In this document: positions 1 to 8,768 of the stretch, piece after piece
Layout: each line of letters begins with the position of its first letter
How positions within the stretch are numbered: position 1 is the stretch's first letter
Assembly: GCA_965199175.1 (NCBI GenBank)
Contig: OZ240684.1
Span: 1,860,001-1,924,000 of the forward strand
DNA from: G963923945 sp965199175
Lineage (GTDB): Bacteria; Pseudomonadota; Alphaproteobacteria; G963923945
DNA: 64,000 nucleotides
Direction: 5' to 3'
Translations under genes and position numbers: made by a program
Notes under the pieces: model-generated
Databases searched by the model: none
Told to the model about the DNA's origin: nothing
The model's input: the letters and a program-made list of their open reading frames with translations, nothing else

Positions 1-445
1 AATAAATCAGCATATTTTTCATGAATGACCTGAGTGAGATCGCCGCCATCATCAAGGATCATATTGGGACGCCAGCCATTGGGGCCTTCGATACTACGTG
101 TGATGCACCACCAGAATTCTTCTTCGCTTTCGCCTTTCCAGGCAAACACCGGAACACCGGCATCAGCCATTGCTGCGGCTGCATGATCCTGAGTTGAAAA
201 AATATTACAGGAACTCCAACGCAACTGGGCTCCCAGAGTCAGCAGAGTCTCAATGAGGACTGCCGTTTGGATGGTCATATGGAGGCATCCGGCGATGCGG
301 GCCCCGGAAAGAGGTTTTTTCTCTCCATATTCTTCACGCAAAGCCATCAAGCCCGGCATTTCTGTTTCGGCAATGGTGATTTCTTTGCGGCCCCACTGAG
401 CGAGGGAAAGATCGGCAATTTTATAATCAGTACTGTCAGTCATTG
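1..445 (-). CDS. ahcY: Adenosylhomocysteinase, N-terminal part (runs off left edge)
   Basis: S-adenosylhomocysteine hydrolase splits SAH to adenosine and homocysteine in the cytosolic activated-methyl cycle, using bound NAD. Only the first 148 codons are here; the ATG is at 443-445. The translation has the family N-terminus (DYKIADLSLAQWGRKEI), the GCLHMTIQTAVLIETL segment and the CNIFSTQDHAAAA substrate-domain motif. The NAD-binding domain lies outside the window. MetK, at 43-44 kb, supplies the SAM of the same cycle but is not linked. Identification is secure; the remainder of the gene cannot be assessed. Confidence 0.96.
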
Positions 446-646
446 AGTATCCTCATTTTTTATTTATTGTATGCGCGATAACTTCGGGCCGTATTGTGTG
501 GCGCCGTCGTTTGCGTGCATGCGAAAGAAGGGAAGCCTGCCCTGATCAGGCAAAGCCATTTTCCCGCAGCTGATCGCTCCTGTAAACAGATCATCTGATA
601 AATTGATGCGACCAACCCGGTTGAATGATTGATGATGAACCGGCAC

Positions 647-1228
647 TTAAGGGTCCGGAGCTTTGATGCGGAGATGATCGACAACCCGTTTGACCCCGGC
701 GATATCTTTGGCATGGGCAATCGTGCGGTCCCGTTCATCCTGGCTCCGGGCGATGCCAAATACATAGACGACTTGATGCACTGTCCCAATAGTATAATTA
801 ATTGCATGGATTTTTTTGTCGAAAGTCAGACGAGAACGCAGCTTGGTGGTAATCCAGGAATCGCGGATGAATGTGCCGAGATCATCAGGGCCGGAGACCT
901 GAATTTCATCAATGACCTGGTTGACGCCTGCCACGCTCCAGGTCAGACGTACGATGTCAAGATGTTCCTGAGAAGACTGAACCGATCCGGTGAGCAGAAC
1001 ACGGCCTTCGGCAATTTCGATATCAATTTCGACCAGCCAGTCGGGATTATGGGCCAGCCAGGCGGCCAATAATTCGGCATGGATGGCCTTATCGGTGACC
1101 GCCTGGCCAAAGCCGCGTTCCTGGGATGTTGCGACCCCGGCCACTGCACCAACGCCAACCGCAGGCGCGCATCCCGAAGACATGGCCGTGATGATGATAA
1201 AGAGAAAACAAAAGACGGAATACAGCAT
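647..1228 (-). CDS. dolP: BON-domain outer-membrane lipoprotein, DolP/YraP-like
   Basis: Predicted 193-aa lipoprotein with two BON domains. I chose the ATG at 1226-1228 because it puts a lipoprotein signal at the front: hydrophobic FCFLFIIITAMSSGC with the lipobox Cys at residue 20. The longer ORF upstream has no signal. The mature part has two alpha/beta BON repeats (roughly residues 45-115 and 120-193). E. coli DolP is almost the same length (191 aa) and sits in the same neighbourhood (rsmI, lpoA, yraN, dolP), as seen here, so a role in outer-membrane integrity is inferred. It lies 161 bp downstream of yraN on the same strand. The family call is firm; orthology to DolP is likely. Confidence 0.82.
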   Translation of the reverse strand: MLYSVFCFLFIIITAMSSGCAPAVGVGAVAGVATSQERGFGQAVTDKAIHAELLAAWLAHNPDWLVEIDIEIAEGRVLLTGSVQSSQEHLDIVRLTWSVAGVNQVIDEIQVSGPDDLGTFIRDSWITTKLRSRLTFDKKIHAINYTIGTVHQVVYVFGIARSQDERDRTIAHAKDIAGVKRVVDHLRIKAPDP

Positions 1229-1389
1229 AGCGGTCCGGTAATATGAAATTATAGAGAATATTTCTAATCTCTGTGCTCTTAGATTGGCGGCTGGCATGTC
1301 TGTCATTGGGTGCATCGGACTGTTGTTTTTTGGCATTTTTTTTCGGCAGTAATGATAGGGCGGATGGATATGAACCGATACTCTGAGCA

Positions 1390-1782
1390 TTATGAATGGA
1401 CTCGCCAGGCATCCGGGCAATGAGAAGGGAAACGACCAGGGGTTACCATCATAACATCAAAACGGGTATCCAGTGTTCTGAATCGCTGATGGGTGGTCAA
1501 AAAAATTGCCGCTGCATCAGTGATCCGTTTTTGGGTACGGGCCGTTACCGCGATGGCGGCAGTTTCTGTGTCTTGACGTGCTTTCACTTCGACAAAGACC
1601 AAAAGGCTGTTGCGCCGGGCGATAATATCAATCTCGCCATATGGGCACCGCCAATTTGTGGCGACAATTCTGTATCCTTTAAAGCGTAGCCACCAGCGAC
1701 AAAGCCATTCGGCACGCCTTCCCCAATGCTGGGCTTGCCGGCGGCGTTTACGTATTGGGGTTGCGTGTCGGGATTGTTTCAT
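1390..1782 (-). CDS. yraN: YraN family (UPF0102) nuclease-like protein
   Basis: 130-aa member of UPF0102, a small endonuclease-like fold of unproven function. Visible family motifs are GRRAEWLCRWWLRFKGYRI near the N-terminus and GEIDIIARR...LLVFVEVKAR, a D-x(n)-ExK arrangement typical of PD-(D/E)XK proteins. It lies 48 bp downstream of rsmI on the same strand, the usual partner order. The C-terminus is slightly longer than in many homologues. Family assignment is firm; the activity is unknown. Confidence 0.9.
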   Translation of the reverse strand: MKQSRHATPIRKRRRQAQHWGRRAEWLCRWWLRFKGYRIVATNWRCPYGEIDIIARRNSLLVFVEVKARQDTETAAIAVTARTQKRITDAAAIFLTTHQRFRTLDTRFDVMMVTPGRFPSHCPDAWRVHS

Positions 1783-1830
1783 AGAAATTTATGATCACTC
1801 CGGGAATTGATGGTGACGAATTGATGATGA

Positions 1831-2883
1831 TCATGGGCTTTTTCGGCTCTGGTTTGTTGGCTGGTTTTTTATCCGGGCTTTGAGTTCAGTCGCCCGGGCA
1901 TACACCATGCGTTTGGGGATGCCGGTTTTTGCGGCGACCAGGGCAGCGGCATCGCGTGGGCTGTGGTGTTGTAAGGCCTGGGTCAGAGCAGTGGTGAGAG
2001 AGTCCTCACCGCTCTTTGGGTCAGGTTTTCCGGGATGATGACTAAGGGTGTGATTTTCAACAACATGATGCGGGTTATTATCGTGATGATCCGGCGGGCC
2101 GACCAAAATGACAATTTCGCCACGCGGTGGCTCTTTGGCGTATCTGTCGGCCAGAGCCGACAAAGAATCCCGGCCCACATCTTCATGAAGTTTTGTCAGC
2201 TCCCTGGCGACAGCAGCCGGACGATCCCCAAGAAGGTCGGATAAATCAGCCAAAGTCGTGGCTACTCTGTTGGCACGTTCGTAGAAAATCAAGCTGGCAG
2301 GGATGGTGCTGAGCCTGGTAATATCGCGGCGTCGGGCAGCTGACCGGACCGGGAGAAAGCCAGCAAAGAAAAAACGGTTACATGGCAGGCCGGACACGAC
2401 CAAAGCTGCTAAAGCGGCATTCGGGCCTGGTACAGTAAACAGGTCTATCCGGGCATCCTGACACGCCTGAACCAGTTTTAACCCCGGATCAGAAATCAGA
2501 GGGGTCCCGGCATCGCTGATCAAGGCAATGCTTGCACCGGAACTGAGCTTCTTTAAGATATTGGGTCGGATGCGCCGGGCATTATGATCATGGTAGGCGG
2601 TAAAGTGACCTTTCAGGCCGTGAGCTGTGAACAAACGCCGGGCGACCCGGGTATCTTCACAGATCACGTGATCGCAGGCATTGAGAATATGCCAGGCCCT
2701 TAAAGTGAGGTCCCCTAAATTACCGATCGGGGTGGCGACCAGATAAAGCCCGGGGGAAAGGGTGATGAATTCCCGGTTTTTTGGGTTTGGGGACTGCTGT
2801 TCACGATGCCAGAGGAATGTGAGACAGTTTGATGTTTTTTTTCCCACTTTTGTGTTGCTCTTGCCGCTGGAATTTTTTTCCAT
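1831..2883 (-). CDS. rsmI: 16S rRNA (cytidine(1402)-2'-O)-methyltransferase RsmI
   Basis: SAM-dependent tetrapyrrole-methylase-fold enzyme that 2'-O-methylates C1402 in the decoding centre of 16S rRNA. Motifs seen are LYLVATPIGNLGDLTLRA, CEDTRVARRL, ALISDAGTPLISDPG and VPGPNAALAALVVSGLP. At 350 aa it is longer than the roughly 285-aa norm: about 45 extra residues precede the first motif, and the C-terminus carries a Lys/Pro-rich extension. It is divergent from the lpoA-like gene with only an 86-bp shared promoter region, and is followed by yraN. Confidence 0.95.
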   Translation of the reverse strand: MEKNSSGKSNTKVGKKTSNCLTFLWHREQQSPNPKNREFITLSPGLYLVATPIGNLGDLTLRAWHILNACDHVICEDTRVARRLFTAHGLKGHFTAYHDHNARRIRPNILKKLSSGASIALISDAGTPLISDPGLKLVQACQDARIDLFTVPGPNAALAALVVSGLPCNRFFFAGFLPVRSAARRRDITRLSTIPASLIFYERANRVATTLADLSDLLGDRPAAVARELTKLHEDVGRDSLSALADRYAKEPPRGEIVILVGPPDHHDNNPHHVVENHTLSHHPGKPDPKSGEDSLTTALTQALQHHSPRDAAALVAAKTGIPKRMVYARATELKARIKNQPTNQSRKSP

Positions 2884-2969
2884 ATTGATTGGATACTGTT
2901 TTTCGAAGATTGATTGAATGACGTTTTTTCAACAATGTTTTTATGGGTCCTGTTTTTATAGGGTGCTTC

Positions 2970-4544
2970 ATGGATCATCAGTTTAAAACAATCCGTTGCC
3001 TGGGTCAGTCCCTGATTGCATTTTTTCCCCTCATCCTTGTGTTTCTGGGGGCAGGTCTTATGACGGCTTGCGGGGACCGTTTCCCGGTTCCCTGGGGTGA
3101 CAGGGAGGCCGATGCGGTATCGGAGGCCTCTTTACCGCAAGAAACCGGGTCATCTCCGGTTCCCTCAAGGCCAGCTCCACCCCCTGATGGGCGGGCACAG
3201 CAAAGTATTGAAAATCCGGAAATTTCCAGGGATCCGCCGGCCAGGATTATTGTTTCTAAACCGCCAGAGCATTCCCGGCCACCTAAAAACCAGGTTGAGG
3301 TCCCCAGCCCTTCATCTGTTCCGCCATCTTCGTTTTCGACTGCGCGTTTATCTCAGCCCCCTCATCAGGCTCGTAAAAACCGGGTAGGTTTTCCTTCTTC
3401 GGGGAAAGAAATCCGGGTGGCCCTTTTATTGCCGATGAGCGGGTCCCATGCTGCTTTGGGGTTATCGATGCTGCGGGCGGCTCAAATGGCTGTATTTGAT
3501 CTGGCTGATACCCGGCTGACACTCTTACTTTATGATACCGCCGGACAATCAGCCAAAGCCCGCCAGGCGGCTCAGGAGGCCTTAGCTGATGGTGTTCAGC
3601 TTATTCTGGGGCCGGTTTTTTCGGCTTCGGTCCGGGCGGTTGGTGAAGAAGTGGCCGGTTCTCAGGTCAATGTTCTGGCCTTCTCGACCGATCATGTGGT
3701 CGGTGGTGATGGAGTCTATCTGCTTGGTTTTGTCCCGCATAACGAGGTGAATCGGGTGGTCTCCTATGCGGTATCTCAGAACTATCAACGTATTGCTGCT
3801 TTGGTCCCGGATTCGCCCTATGGATTGCGGGTCGCCGGTGCGTTGCAGGTCCTTGTCCCGAAACTGGGTGGAACCGTGACCCGGATTATGCGCTATGATC
3901 CGGTCAGTGATGATTACGCCAGCCTGGTGCGGCGATTTGCTGATTATGACCGTCGGCGTGCCGCATTACAGGAGCATAAGGATGCGCTTCAGGCCCGGCT
4001 ATCTGTTGAGGATGATGATGAAATTCGTACTGCTTTGCAGGATCTGGAAACGTTAGAAACCTTTGGCGAATTGCCGTTTGATGCGGTGTTGTTACCTGAA
4101 GGCGGCGTGCGTCTCAGGGAGTTGGCTCCGTTACTGGCTTTTTATGATGTTGATCCGAAAGTTGTTCGTTTTCTTGGGACAGCGCAATGGGATGATGCTT
4201 CTCTTGGCTCCGAACCGGCACTTGTCGGGGGGTGGTATGCTGCGGCCCCCATCGAAAAGCGGGCTGATTTTTCCAAAAGATTTGATGCTTTATTTGGTCA
4301 AATGCCTCCGCATTTGTCTAACATTGCGTATGATTCGGTTGCTCTGGCGGCTGTTCTGGCGCGCCGGAAAGGCGATTATTCCACTGACTCCCTGACTGCT
4401 CCCCGTGGTTTTGCCGGTGTGGATGGGATTTTTCGCCTCCGTGAGGATGGTTTGATCCAGCGGGGGTTGGCGGTATTGGAAGTCAGGCGTGAAAGACCCA
4501 AAGTTAAAAGTCCTGCCCCGCTCAGTTTTTCAGGTGCGCGATAA
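2970..4544 (+). CDS. Penicillin-binding protein activator, LpoA-like lipoprotein
   Basis: 524-aa predicted outer-membrane lipoprotein. I prefer the ATG at 2970 over that at 2943: it follows AGGG by seven bases and starts a lipoprotein signal ending LMTAC. Residues about 35-150 are a Pro/Ser-rich linker without predicted fold. From IRVALLLPMSGSHAALG onward it is a type I periplasmic-binding-protein-like domain, as in the C-terminal half of LpoA, which activates PBP1A from the outer membrane. It lacks the N-terminal TPR domain of gammaproteobacterial LpoA. The divergent rsmI, with yraN and the BON lipoprotein beyond, matches the lpoA context. Function is inferred from fold and synteny. Confidence 0.82.
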   Translation: MDHQFKTIRCLGQSLIAFFPLILVFLGAGLMTACGDRFPVPWGDREADAVSEASLPQETGSSPVPSRPAPPPDGRAQQSIENPEISRDPPARIIVSKPPEHSRPPKNQVEVPSPSSVPPSSFSTARLSQPPHQARKNRVGFPSSGKEIRVALLLPMSGSHAALGLSMLRAAQMAVFDLADTRLTLLLYDTAGQSAKARQAAQEALADGVQLILGPVFSASVRAVGEEVAGSQVNVLAFSTDHVVGGDGVYLLGFVPHNEVNRVVSYAVSQNYQRIAALVPDSPYGLRVAGALQVLVPKLGGTVTRIMRYDPVSDDYASLVRRFADYDRRRAALQEHKDALQARLSVEDDDEIRTALQDLETLETFGELPFDAVLLPEGGVRLRELAPLLAFYDVDPKVVRFLGTAQWDDASLGSEPALVGGWYAAAPIEKRADFSKRFDALFGQMPPHLSNIAYDSVALAAVLARRKGDYSTDSLTAPRGFAGVDGIFRLREDGLIQRGLAVLEVRRERPKVKSPAPLSFSGAR

Positions 4545-4559
4545 CCGGATTCCAGACTC

Positions 4560-5825
4560 TCAGGCTGTTGAGTTCAACAGATGGGCCAGAACAGCATTAA
4601 GGCGCAGACGCCCTTGTCGGGTGGCGATAAGATGATCGGCTTTTAGGCAAAGATCACCACTTTCAATCAAGGGGTTCAGTGTCTGAGTGGTTTGATCATC
4701 GAACAGGTCACAGCCGGTCAGGGTTTTGTAGGTGCTCAGATTGACACCTTCACGCATACGCAGGCCCATCATCAGATATTCATCACGTATCATTTGGGGG
4801 TTAAGAGGGTTTCGATGTGCCAGGCCGTGGCCCCGCCTTTCCACCATGTCCAGCCAGCTCTGAGGTGAAGCAATGGTGGCTGTGGCGGTTCGGGGTTCCG
4901 AATCAATTTTGAGACGCCCATGAGCACCGGGGCCAATTCCGCCATATTCACCATAGCGCCAATAGGTCAGATTATGACGGCAGGCTGCACCGGGACGGGC
5001 ATAATTGGAAATTTCATATTCCTGGTAATTGGCTGAGGCGAGTTTTTTCCGGGTTGCTCTGTAGAGAGTGGCGGCCCGCGAAGAATCGGGGAGCATGATA
5101 TCTCCGGCCCGGTGACGGGCATAGAATGGCGTGCCCTTTTCAATGGTCAACTGATATAAGGAGATATGATCCCCAAGATGGGGAAGAATGGCATCGATTT
5201 CGTTTATCCAGGCGGTGAGAGTTTGGCCAGGGCGCGCATAGATCAGATCAACCGAGACCCGGGGAAAAATTGAACGTGCCGTGGCCAGTGCTGTGCATGC
5301 CTGAAGAGGGTCATGATCACGCCCTAAAAATTGCAGACCAACCGGATCAAGTGTTTGAATCCCTAAAGACAAGCGGTTGACGCCAGCTTCAGCATAGGCA
5401 GAAAACACAGCCGATTCCGATGAGGTTGGGTTGGCCTCCAGGGTAATTTCCAGATCATGGTCAGTCGGCCAGTGATGTTTGGCCCGGGCAATCAAAGCAG
5501 CCGGAATGGCCGGTGGCATCAGTGAGGGGGTGCCGCCACCAAAAAAAAGGCTGACCAAACGACGTTCAGGAACCAGGAAAGCGAGGTAATCCAACTCCCG
5601 GATCAGGGCCTGGCCCCAGCGTTGAGAATCAATGGTCGTGGCCACATGGCTATTGAAGTCGCAATAGGGGCATTTGGTCCGGCAAAACGGCCAATGGATA
5701 TAGACGGCCAGCGGCGGTCTGTGATCGGGTGGGGATAGATGATCAGGGTGCGACAGAGGTCGGGAGACAGGCTTGGGCGAAGATGTCAAAGGCCCGGCGG
5801 CGATGGCTGAAGCGGTCTTTTTCAT
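4560..5825 (-). CDS. hemW: Heme chaperone HemW (radical SAM, HemN-like)
   Basis: 421-aa radical-SAM protein. The N-terminal YIHWPFCRTKCPYCDF carries the CxxxCxxC iron-sulfur ligands; FFGGGTPSLM and the LSLGIQTLD segment follow, and a C-terminal HemN-type domain closes it. It lacks the long N-terminal extension of true coproporphyrinogen dehydrogenase HemN, so the heme-chaperone name HemW is preferred. The only in-frame ATG before the radical-SAM motif is at 5823-5825, overlapping the 3' end of rdgB by 83 bp; no GTG or TTG offers a shorter start. Last gene of the rph-rdgB-hemW run. Confidence 0.92.
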   Translation of the reverse strand: MKKTASAIAAGPLTSSPKPVSRPLSHPDHLSPPDHRPPLAVYIHWPFCRTKCPYCDFNSHVATTIDSQRWGQALIRELDYLAFLVPERRLVSLFFGGGTPSLMPPAIPAALIARAKHHWPTDHDLEITLEANPTSSESAVFSAYAEAGVNRLSLGIQTLDPVGLQFLGRDHDPLQACTALATARSIFPRVSVDLIYARPGQTLTAWINEIDAILPHLGDHISLYQLTIEKGTPFYARHRAGDIMLPDSSRAATLYRATRKKLASANYQEYEISNYARPGAACRHNLTYWRYGEYGGIGPGAHGRLKIDSEPRTATATIASPQSWLDMVERRGHGLAHRNPLNPQMIRDEYLMMGLRMREGVNLSTYKTLTGCDLFDDQTTQTLNPLIESGDLCLKADHLIATRQGRLRLNAVLAHLLNSTA

Positions 5826-6414
5826 GGGGTGTCATTTCACCGAATGTGGTTTCTGCAGGATTGTCTTTGGGGACAAAAATAGGGTCATACCCGAATCCGT
5901 GTGTACCACGGGGTGGCCAAACCACATGACCTGTGGTCTGGCCAATGAAAACGGCGGTTGTATTCTCAGGGTCCGGCCAGGCAACGCATAATGCGCAGAT
6001 AAAATGGGCTGTGGGATCAGCATGGGTGGGCAGGTGGTCAAAGACCCGCCGCATAGCCACCCCAAAATCTCGTTTGATGCCGCCCCAACGGGCCGAATAA
6101 ATACCGGGTTGGCCACCAAGAGCATCGACCGCTAACCCGGAATCGTCAGCCAGGGCCGGGATGTGGGCAGCCCGGGCAGCTTCCCGGGCCTTGAGTTCCG
6201 CATTGGCGGCAAAGCTCTCTCCGGTTTCTTCGGGTTCATGCAGACCAAGATCGGTGCTGGATGTGATCTCAATGCCATAGGGTGTCAGGAGGCTTTTGAT
6301 TTCGGTCACTTTGCCGCGATTATGGCTGGCTACCAGCAGGGTATCACCGGGCCGGAGACGCGGAACCGAACAATCTCCGGGATTGGGCGAAGAATCGGTT
6401 GAAGACACTTTCAT
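5743..6414 (-). CDS. rdgB: Non-canonical purine NTP pyrophosphatase RdgB/HAM1
   Basis: 223-aa house-cleaning enzyme that hydrolyses dITP, XTP and ITP to monophosphates. It has the N-terminal LLVASHNRGKVTEI phosphate-binding motif, ALADDSGLAVDALGGQPGIYSARW and the C-terminal FGYDPIFVP and LSHR-like (FSHRRRAF) motifs. Its ATG overlaps the rph stop in an ATGA junction (6411-6414), so the two are translationally coupled. The 3' end overlaps hemW by 83 bp. Confidence 0.96.
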   Translation of the reverse strand: MKVSSTDSSPNPGDCSVPRLRPGDTLLVASHNRGKVTEIKSLLTPYGIEITSSTDLGLHEPEETGESFAANAELKAREAARAAHIPALADDSGLAVDALGGQPGIYSARWGGIKRDFGVAMRRVFDHLPTHADPTAHFICALCVAWPDPENTTAVFIGQTTGHVVWPPRGTHGFGYDPIFVPKDNPAETTFGEMTPHEKDRFSHRRRAFDIFAQACLPTSVAP

Positions 6415-7133
6415 TGATCAGGATTGAGGGCCATTTTTTGTGCCGCGATGAGCTGATCAATTCCTTTGCGGGCCAAAGTCAGCATGGCGGTAAACTGATC
6501 TTCCGGGAAGGGTTTATCTTCGGCTGTGGTCTGAATTTCGACAATGTTCCCTTTTTCGGTGAGGACAAAATTCGCATCAACAGCGGCGGTGCTGTCCTCT
6601 TCATAATTAAGGTCGAGCAAGGGCTGGCCGTGATGAATACCGCATGACACCGCGGCGACCAGACCGGTCAGAGCTGTTTGGGTGAGCGCACCGGTTTTCA
6701 CAAGCACGGCACAGGCGCGATGAAGAGCCACATACGCTCCGGTAATGGCGGCGGTGCGGGTTCCTCCGTCAGCCTGAAGAACATCGCAATCAAGGATAAT
6801 TTGTCGCTCCCCCAGACGATTGAGGTCGACAACTGAGCGCAAAGACCGACCAATGAGACGCTGAATTTCCTGGGTTCTTCCGCTCTGCTTTCCGGCAGCA
6901 GCCTCCCGCCGTATCCGGTCCCCGGCAGAGCGGGGAAGCATCCCGTATTCGGCAGTGACCCAGCCACGTCCACTGTTACGTAACCAGGGCGGGACTCGTT
7001 CTTCAATGCTGGCGGTACACAGAATATGGGTATCACCACATTGGATCAGGCAAGACCCCTCAGCATGTTTGCTGATATCCGTCTGGATCTGTATCGGCCG
7101 CATCTGACCAGCGGTTCGCCCATCGGTTCTCAT
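6411..7133 (-). CDS. rph: Ribonuclease PH
   Basis: 240-aa phosphorolytic 3'-5' exoribonuclease that trims tRNA 3' ends; forms a hexameric ring. Typical motifs are MRPIQIQTDISKHAEGSCL, the GWVTAEYGMLPRSAGDR loop and the LDCDVLQADGGTRTAAITGA active-site segment. The start at 7131-7133 gives MRTDGRTAGQMRPI, as usual for the family. Divergent from hrcA, a common alphaproteobacterial arrangement, and first gene of rph-rdgB-hemW. Confidence 0.97.
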   Translation of the reverse strand: MRTDGRTAGQMRPIQIQTDISKHAEGSCLIQCGDTHILCTASIEERVPPWLRNSGRGWVTAEYGMLPRSAGDRIRREAAAGKQSGRTQEIQRLIGRSLRSVVDLNRLGERQIILDCDVLQADGGTRTAAITGAYVALHRACAVLVKTGALTQTALTGLVAAVSCGIHHGQPLLDLNYEEDSTAAVDANFVLTEKGNIVEIQTTAEDKPFPEDQFTAMLTLARKGIDQLIAAQKMALNPDQ

Positions 7134-7547
7134 GATGGCTCTTGTATCATCGTATTTTCTGTCCTGGGTTTTTATTGTACCCCGGAGGGTCTGCTATTGC
7201 GGAGGGTAGGCTGTTCTTCTATGGCGGATTTTTGTATATAGCGGATTTTTGTACATAGCCGATTTTGGTGCGCAATTTTTCAATCAAGGATGCAAGGTAG
7301 CCTACCCGATTGTCTGAGTCCAATAGTTGACATGCTGCCATGATGGGGCAACAGACTCCCAGCCTGGTTGACGTTGCCAGGCCGGGATATTAGATCATCA
7401 GAACAATAATAATCGCGACCATTGATACGCATCAAACAAAATGCCTGTACCCCGATTCAATGATTACAGCATTGGTATAATTTTTCCCCGGGAATGTATC
7501 TGATTTTTTTGACGTTCTGTTCTTTATTTTCTTTGTTGTGGTGATCT
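7134..7547. other. Divergent promoter region rph / hrcA with a short tandem repeat
   Basis: 414 bp without a gene, holding the promoters of both rph and hrcA. A 17-bp unit beginning GCGGATTTTTGTA is repeated 2.5 times at 7224-7266 (7224-7240, 7241-7257, then a partial copy). I looked for a CIRCE element (TTAGCACTC-N9-GAGTGCTAA), the HrcA operator, and saw none. Confidence 0.6.
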
Positions 7548-8633
7548 ATGACCATGAATGGGTCGGTTAAAAATTCTGGAAAGTCGCTCATTCAGCAGCT
7601 TGACTCGCGTTCCCGGGATGTTTTTCAGGCTCTCATTGACTCCTATGTCAAGACCGGAGAACCGGTCGGGTCGCGATTTTTATCGCGCCAATTACAGGGT
7701 AATTTATCTCCGGCAACTGTACGCAACGTCATGGCGGACCTTCAGGATATGGGGTTGTTGTTTGCGCCGCATGTTTCGGCAGGCCGCCTTCCCACTGATT
7801 TGGGGCTGCGCTTATTTGTTGACGGGATGATGAAAATTGGCCAGCTGGTCGAATCGGAGCGGGAAGAAATTGAGACTCGCTGTACGGCTGTTGGGCGTGG
7901 CCTGGGGGAGGTGTTGGAAGATGTGACCGAAATGTTGTCGGGGTTGGCTTGTTGTGCCAGCCTGGTTCAGGCACCCAAAAGCGAAAACCGTTTCAAACAT
8001 ATCGAATTTATTGCTTTGGGGCCGACCCGGGCTTTGGTGGTGATGGTTGGCCAGAATGGCCTGATTGAAAACCGTTTGATTGAAACACCTCCGGGTCTTC
8101 CTCCTTCAGTTCTGGTTGAGGCAGGAAATTATCTCAATGCCCGGTTAGCCGGACGCTCTCTTGAAGAAGCACGTTCGGGTATTGTTGCAGACATGGATGC
8201 CAAACGCGCTGAACTGGATCAACTGACCCGCAAAGTCATCAAGGCCGGATTGCTGGCGCATGGGGGTTCGGATGCCAATTATTTTATTGTTAAGGGGCAA
8301 TCAAAGCTGATTGAAGATGTGCATGCTGCCCAGGATCTTGAACATATTCACAGTTTATTAGTGGCTCTCGAAACCCGGGAACGTATTTCTGGTTTGCTGG
8401 AGCGGGTTGCCGATGCCGAAGGTGTACAGATTTTTATTGGTGCTGAAAATGATTTATTCGGAATCACCGGCTGCTCAGTGATTGTGTCTCCTTTTCATGG
8501 TAAGGAAAATCATTTAATCGGTGTTATCGGCGTTGTCGGGCCTTTACATATGAATTATGCGCGTTTGATTCCGATGGTTGATTATACGGCCCGGTTGGTT
8601 GGTCGGGCACTGGGTGCGCCTGATGATGGCTGA
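7548..8633 (+). CDS. hrcA: Heat-inducible transcription repressor HrcA
   Basis: 361-aa winged-helix repressor of heat-shock operons (groES-groEL and others) acting at CIRCE elements. The N-terminal DNA-binding domain is visible (DSRSRDVFQALIDSYVKTGE, then LSPATVRNVMADLQDMGLL), followed by the HrcA dimerisation domain with HVSAGRLPTDLGLRLFVD and the C-terminal GVIGVVGPLHMNYARLIPMV. Start ATG 7548; another ATG lies two codons on. Followed by grpE after 135 bp. No CIRCE was seen upstream, so autoregulation is not evident here. Confidence 0.96.
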   Translation: MTMNGSVKNSGKSLIQQLDSRSRDVFQALIDSYVKTGEPVGSRFLSRQLQGNLSPATVRNVMADLQDMGLLFAPHVSAGRLPTDLGLRLFVDGMMKIGQLVESEREEIETRCTAVGRGLGEVLEDVTEMLSGLACCASLVQAPKSENRFKHIEFIALGPTRALVVMVGQNGLIENRLIETPPGLPPSVLVEAGNYLNARLAGRSLEEARSGIVADMDAKRAELDQLTRKVIKAGLLAHGGSDANYFIVKGQSKLIEDVHAAQDLEHIHSLLVALETRERISGLLERVADAEGVQIFIGAENDLFGITGCSVIVSPFHGKENHLIGVIGVVGPLHMNYARLIPMVDYTARLVGRALGAPDDG

Positions 8634-8659
8634 CCATCGAAATGATATGATTGCCGGCT

Positions 8660-8700
8660 GATTGTTTTTTTTTAATCCGTTTGTTTTTTTAATCCGTGAC
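8660..8700. repeat. Short tandem duplication between hrcA and grpE
   Basis: T-tract followed by AATCCGT occurs twice about 18 bp apart. One of several such small duplications in intergenic DNA of this window. Confidence 0.6.
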
Positions 8701-8768
8701 TCGTTTTGTACCCTGTCACCATTTTTTCATGACCCATTTGGGATGACATATTTCAGGATGATATCGTG

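Noticed and set aside
629..1072. 147-codon plus-strand ORF
   Set aside because: It is the antisense shadow of the BON lipoprotein gene, which has a lipobox and domain matches.
7134..7547. CIRCE operator in front of hrcA
   Set aside because: No TTAGCACTC/GAGTGCTAA pair is present on either strand.
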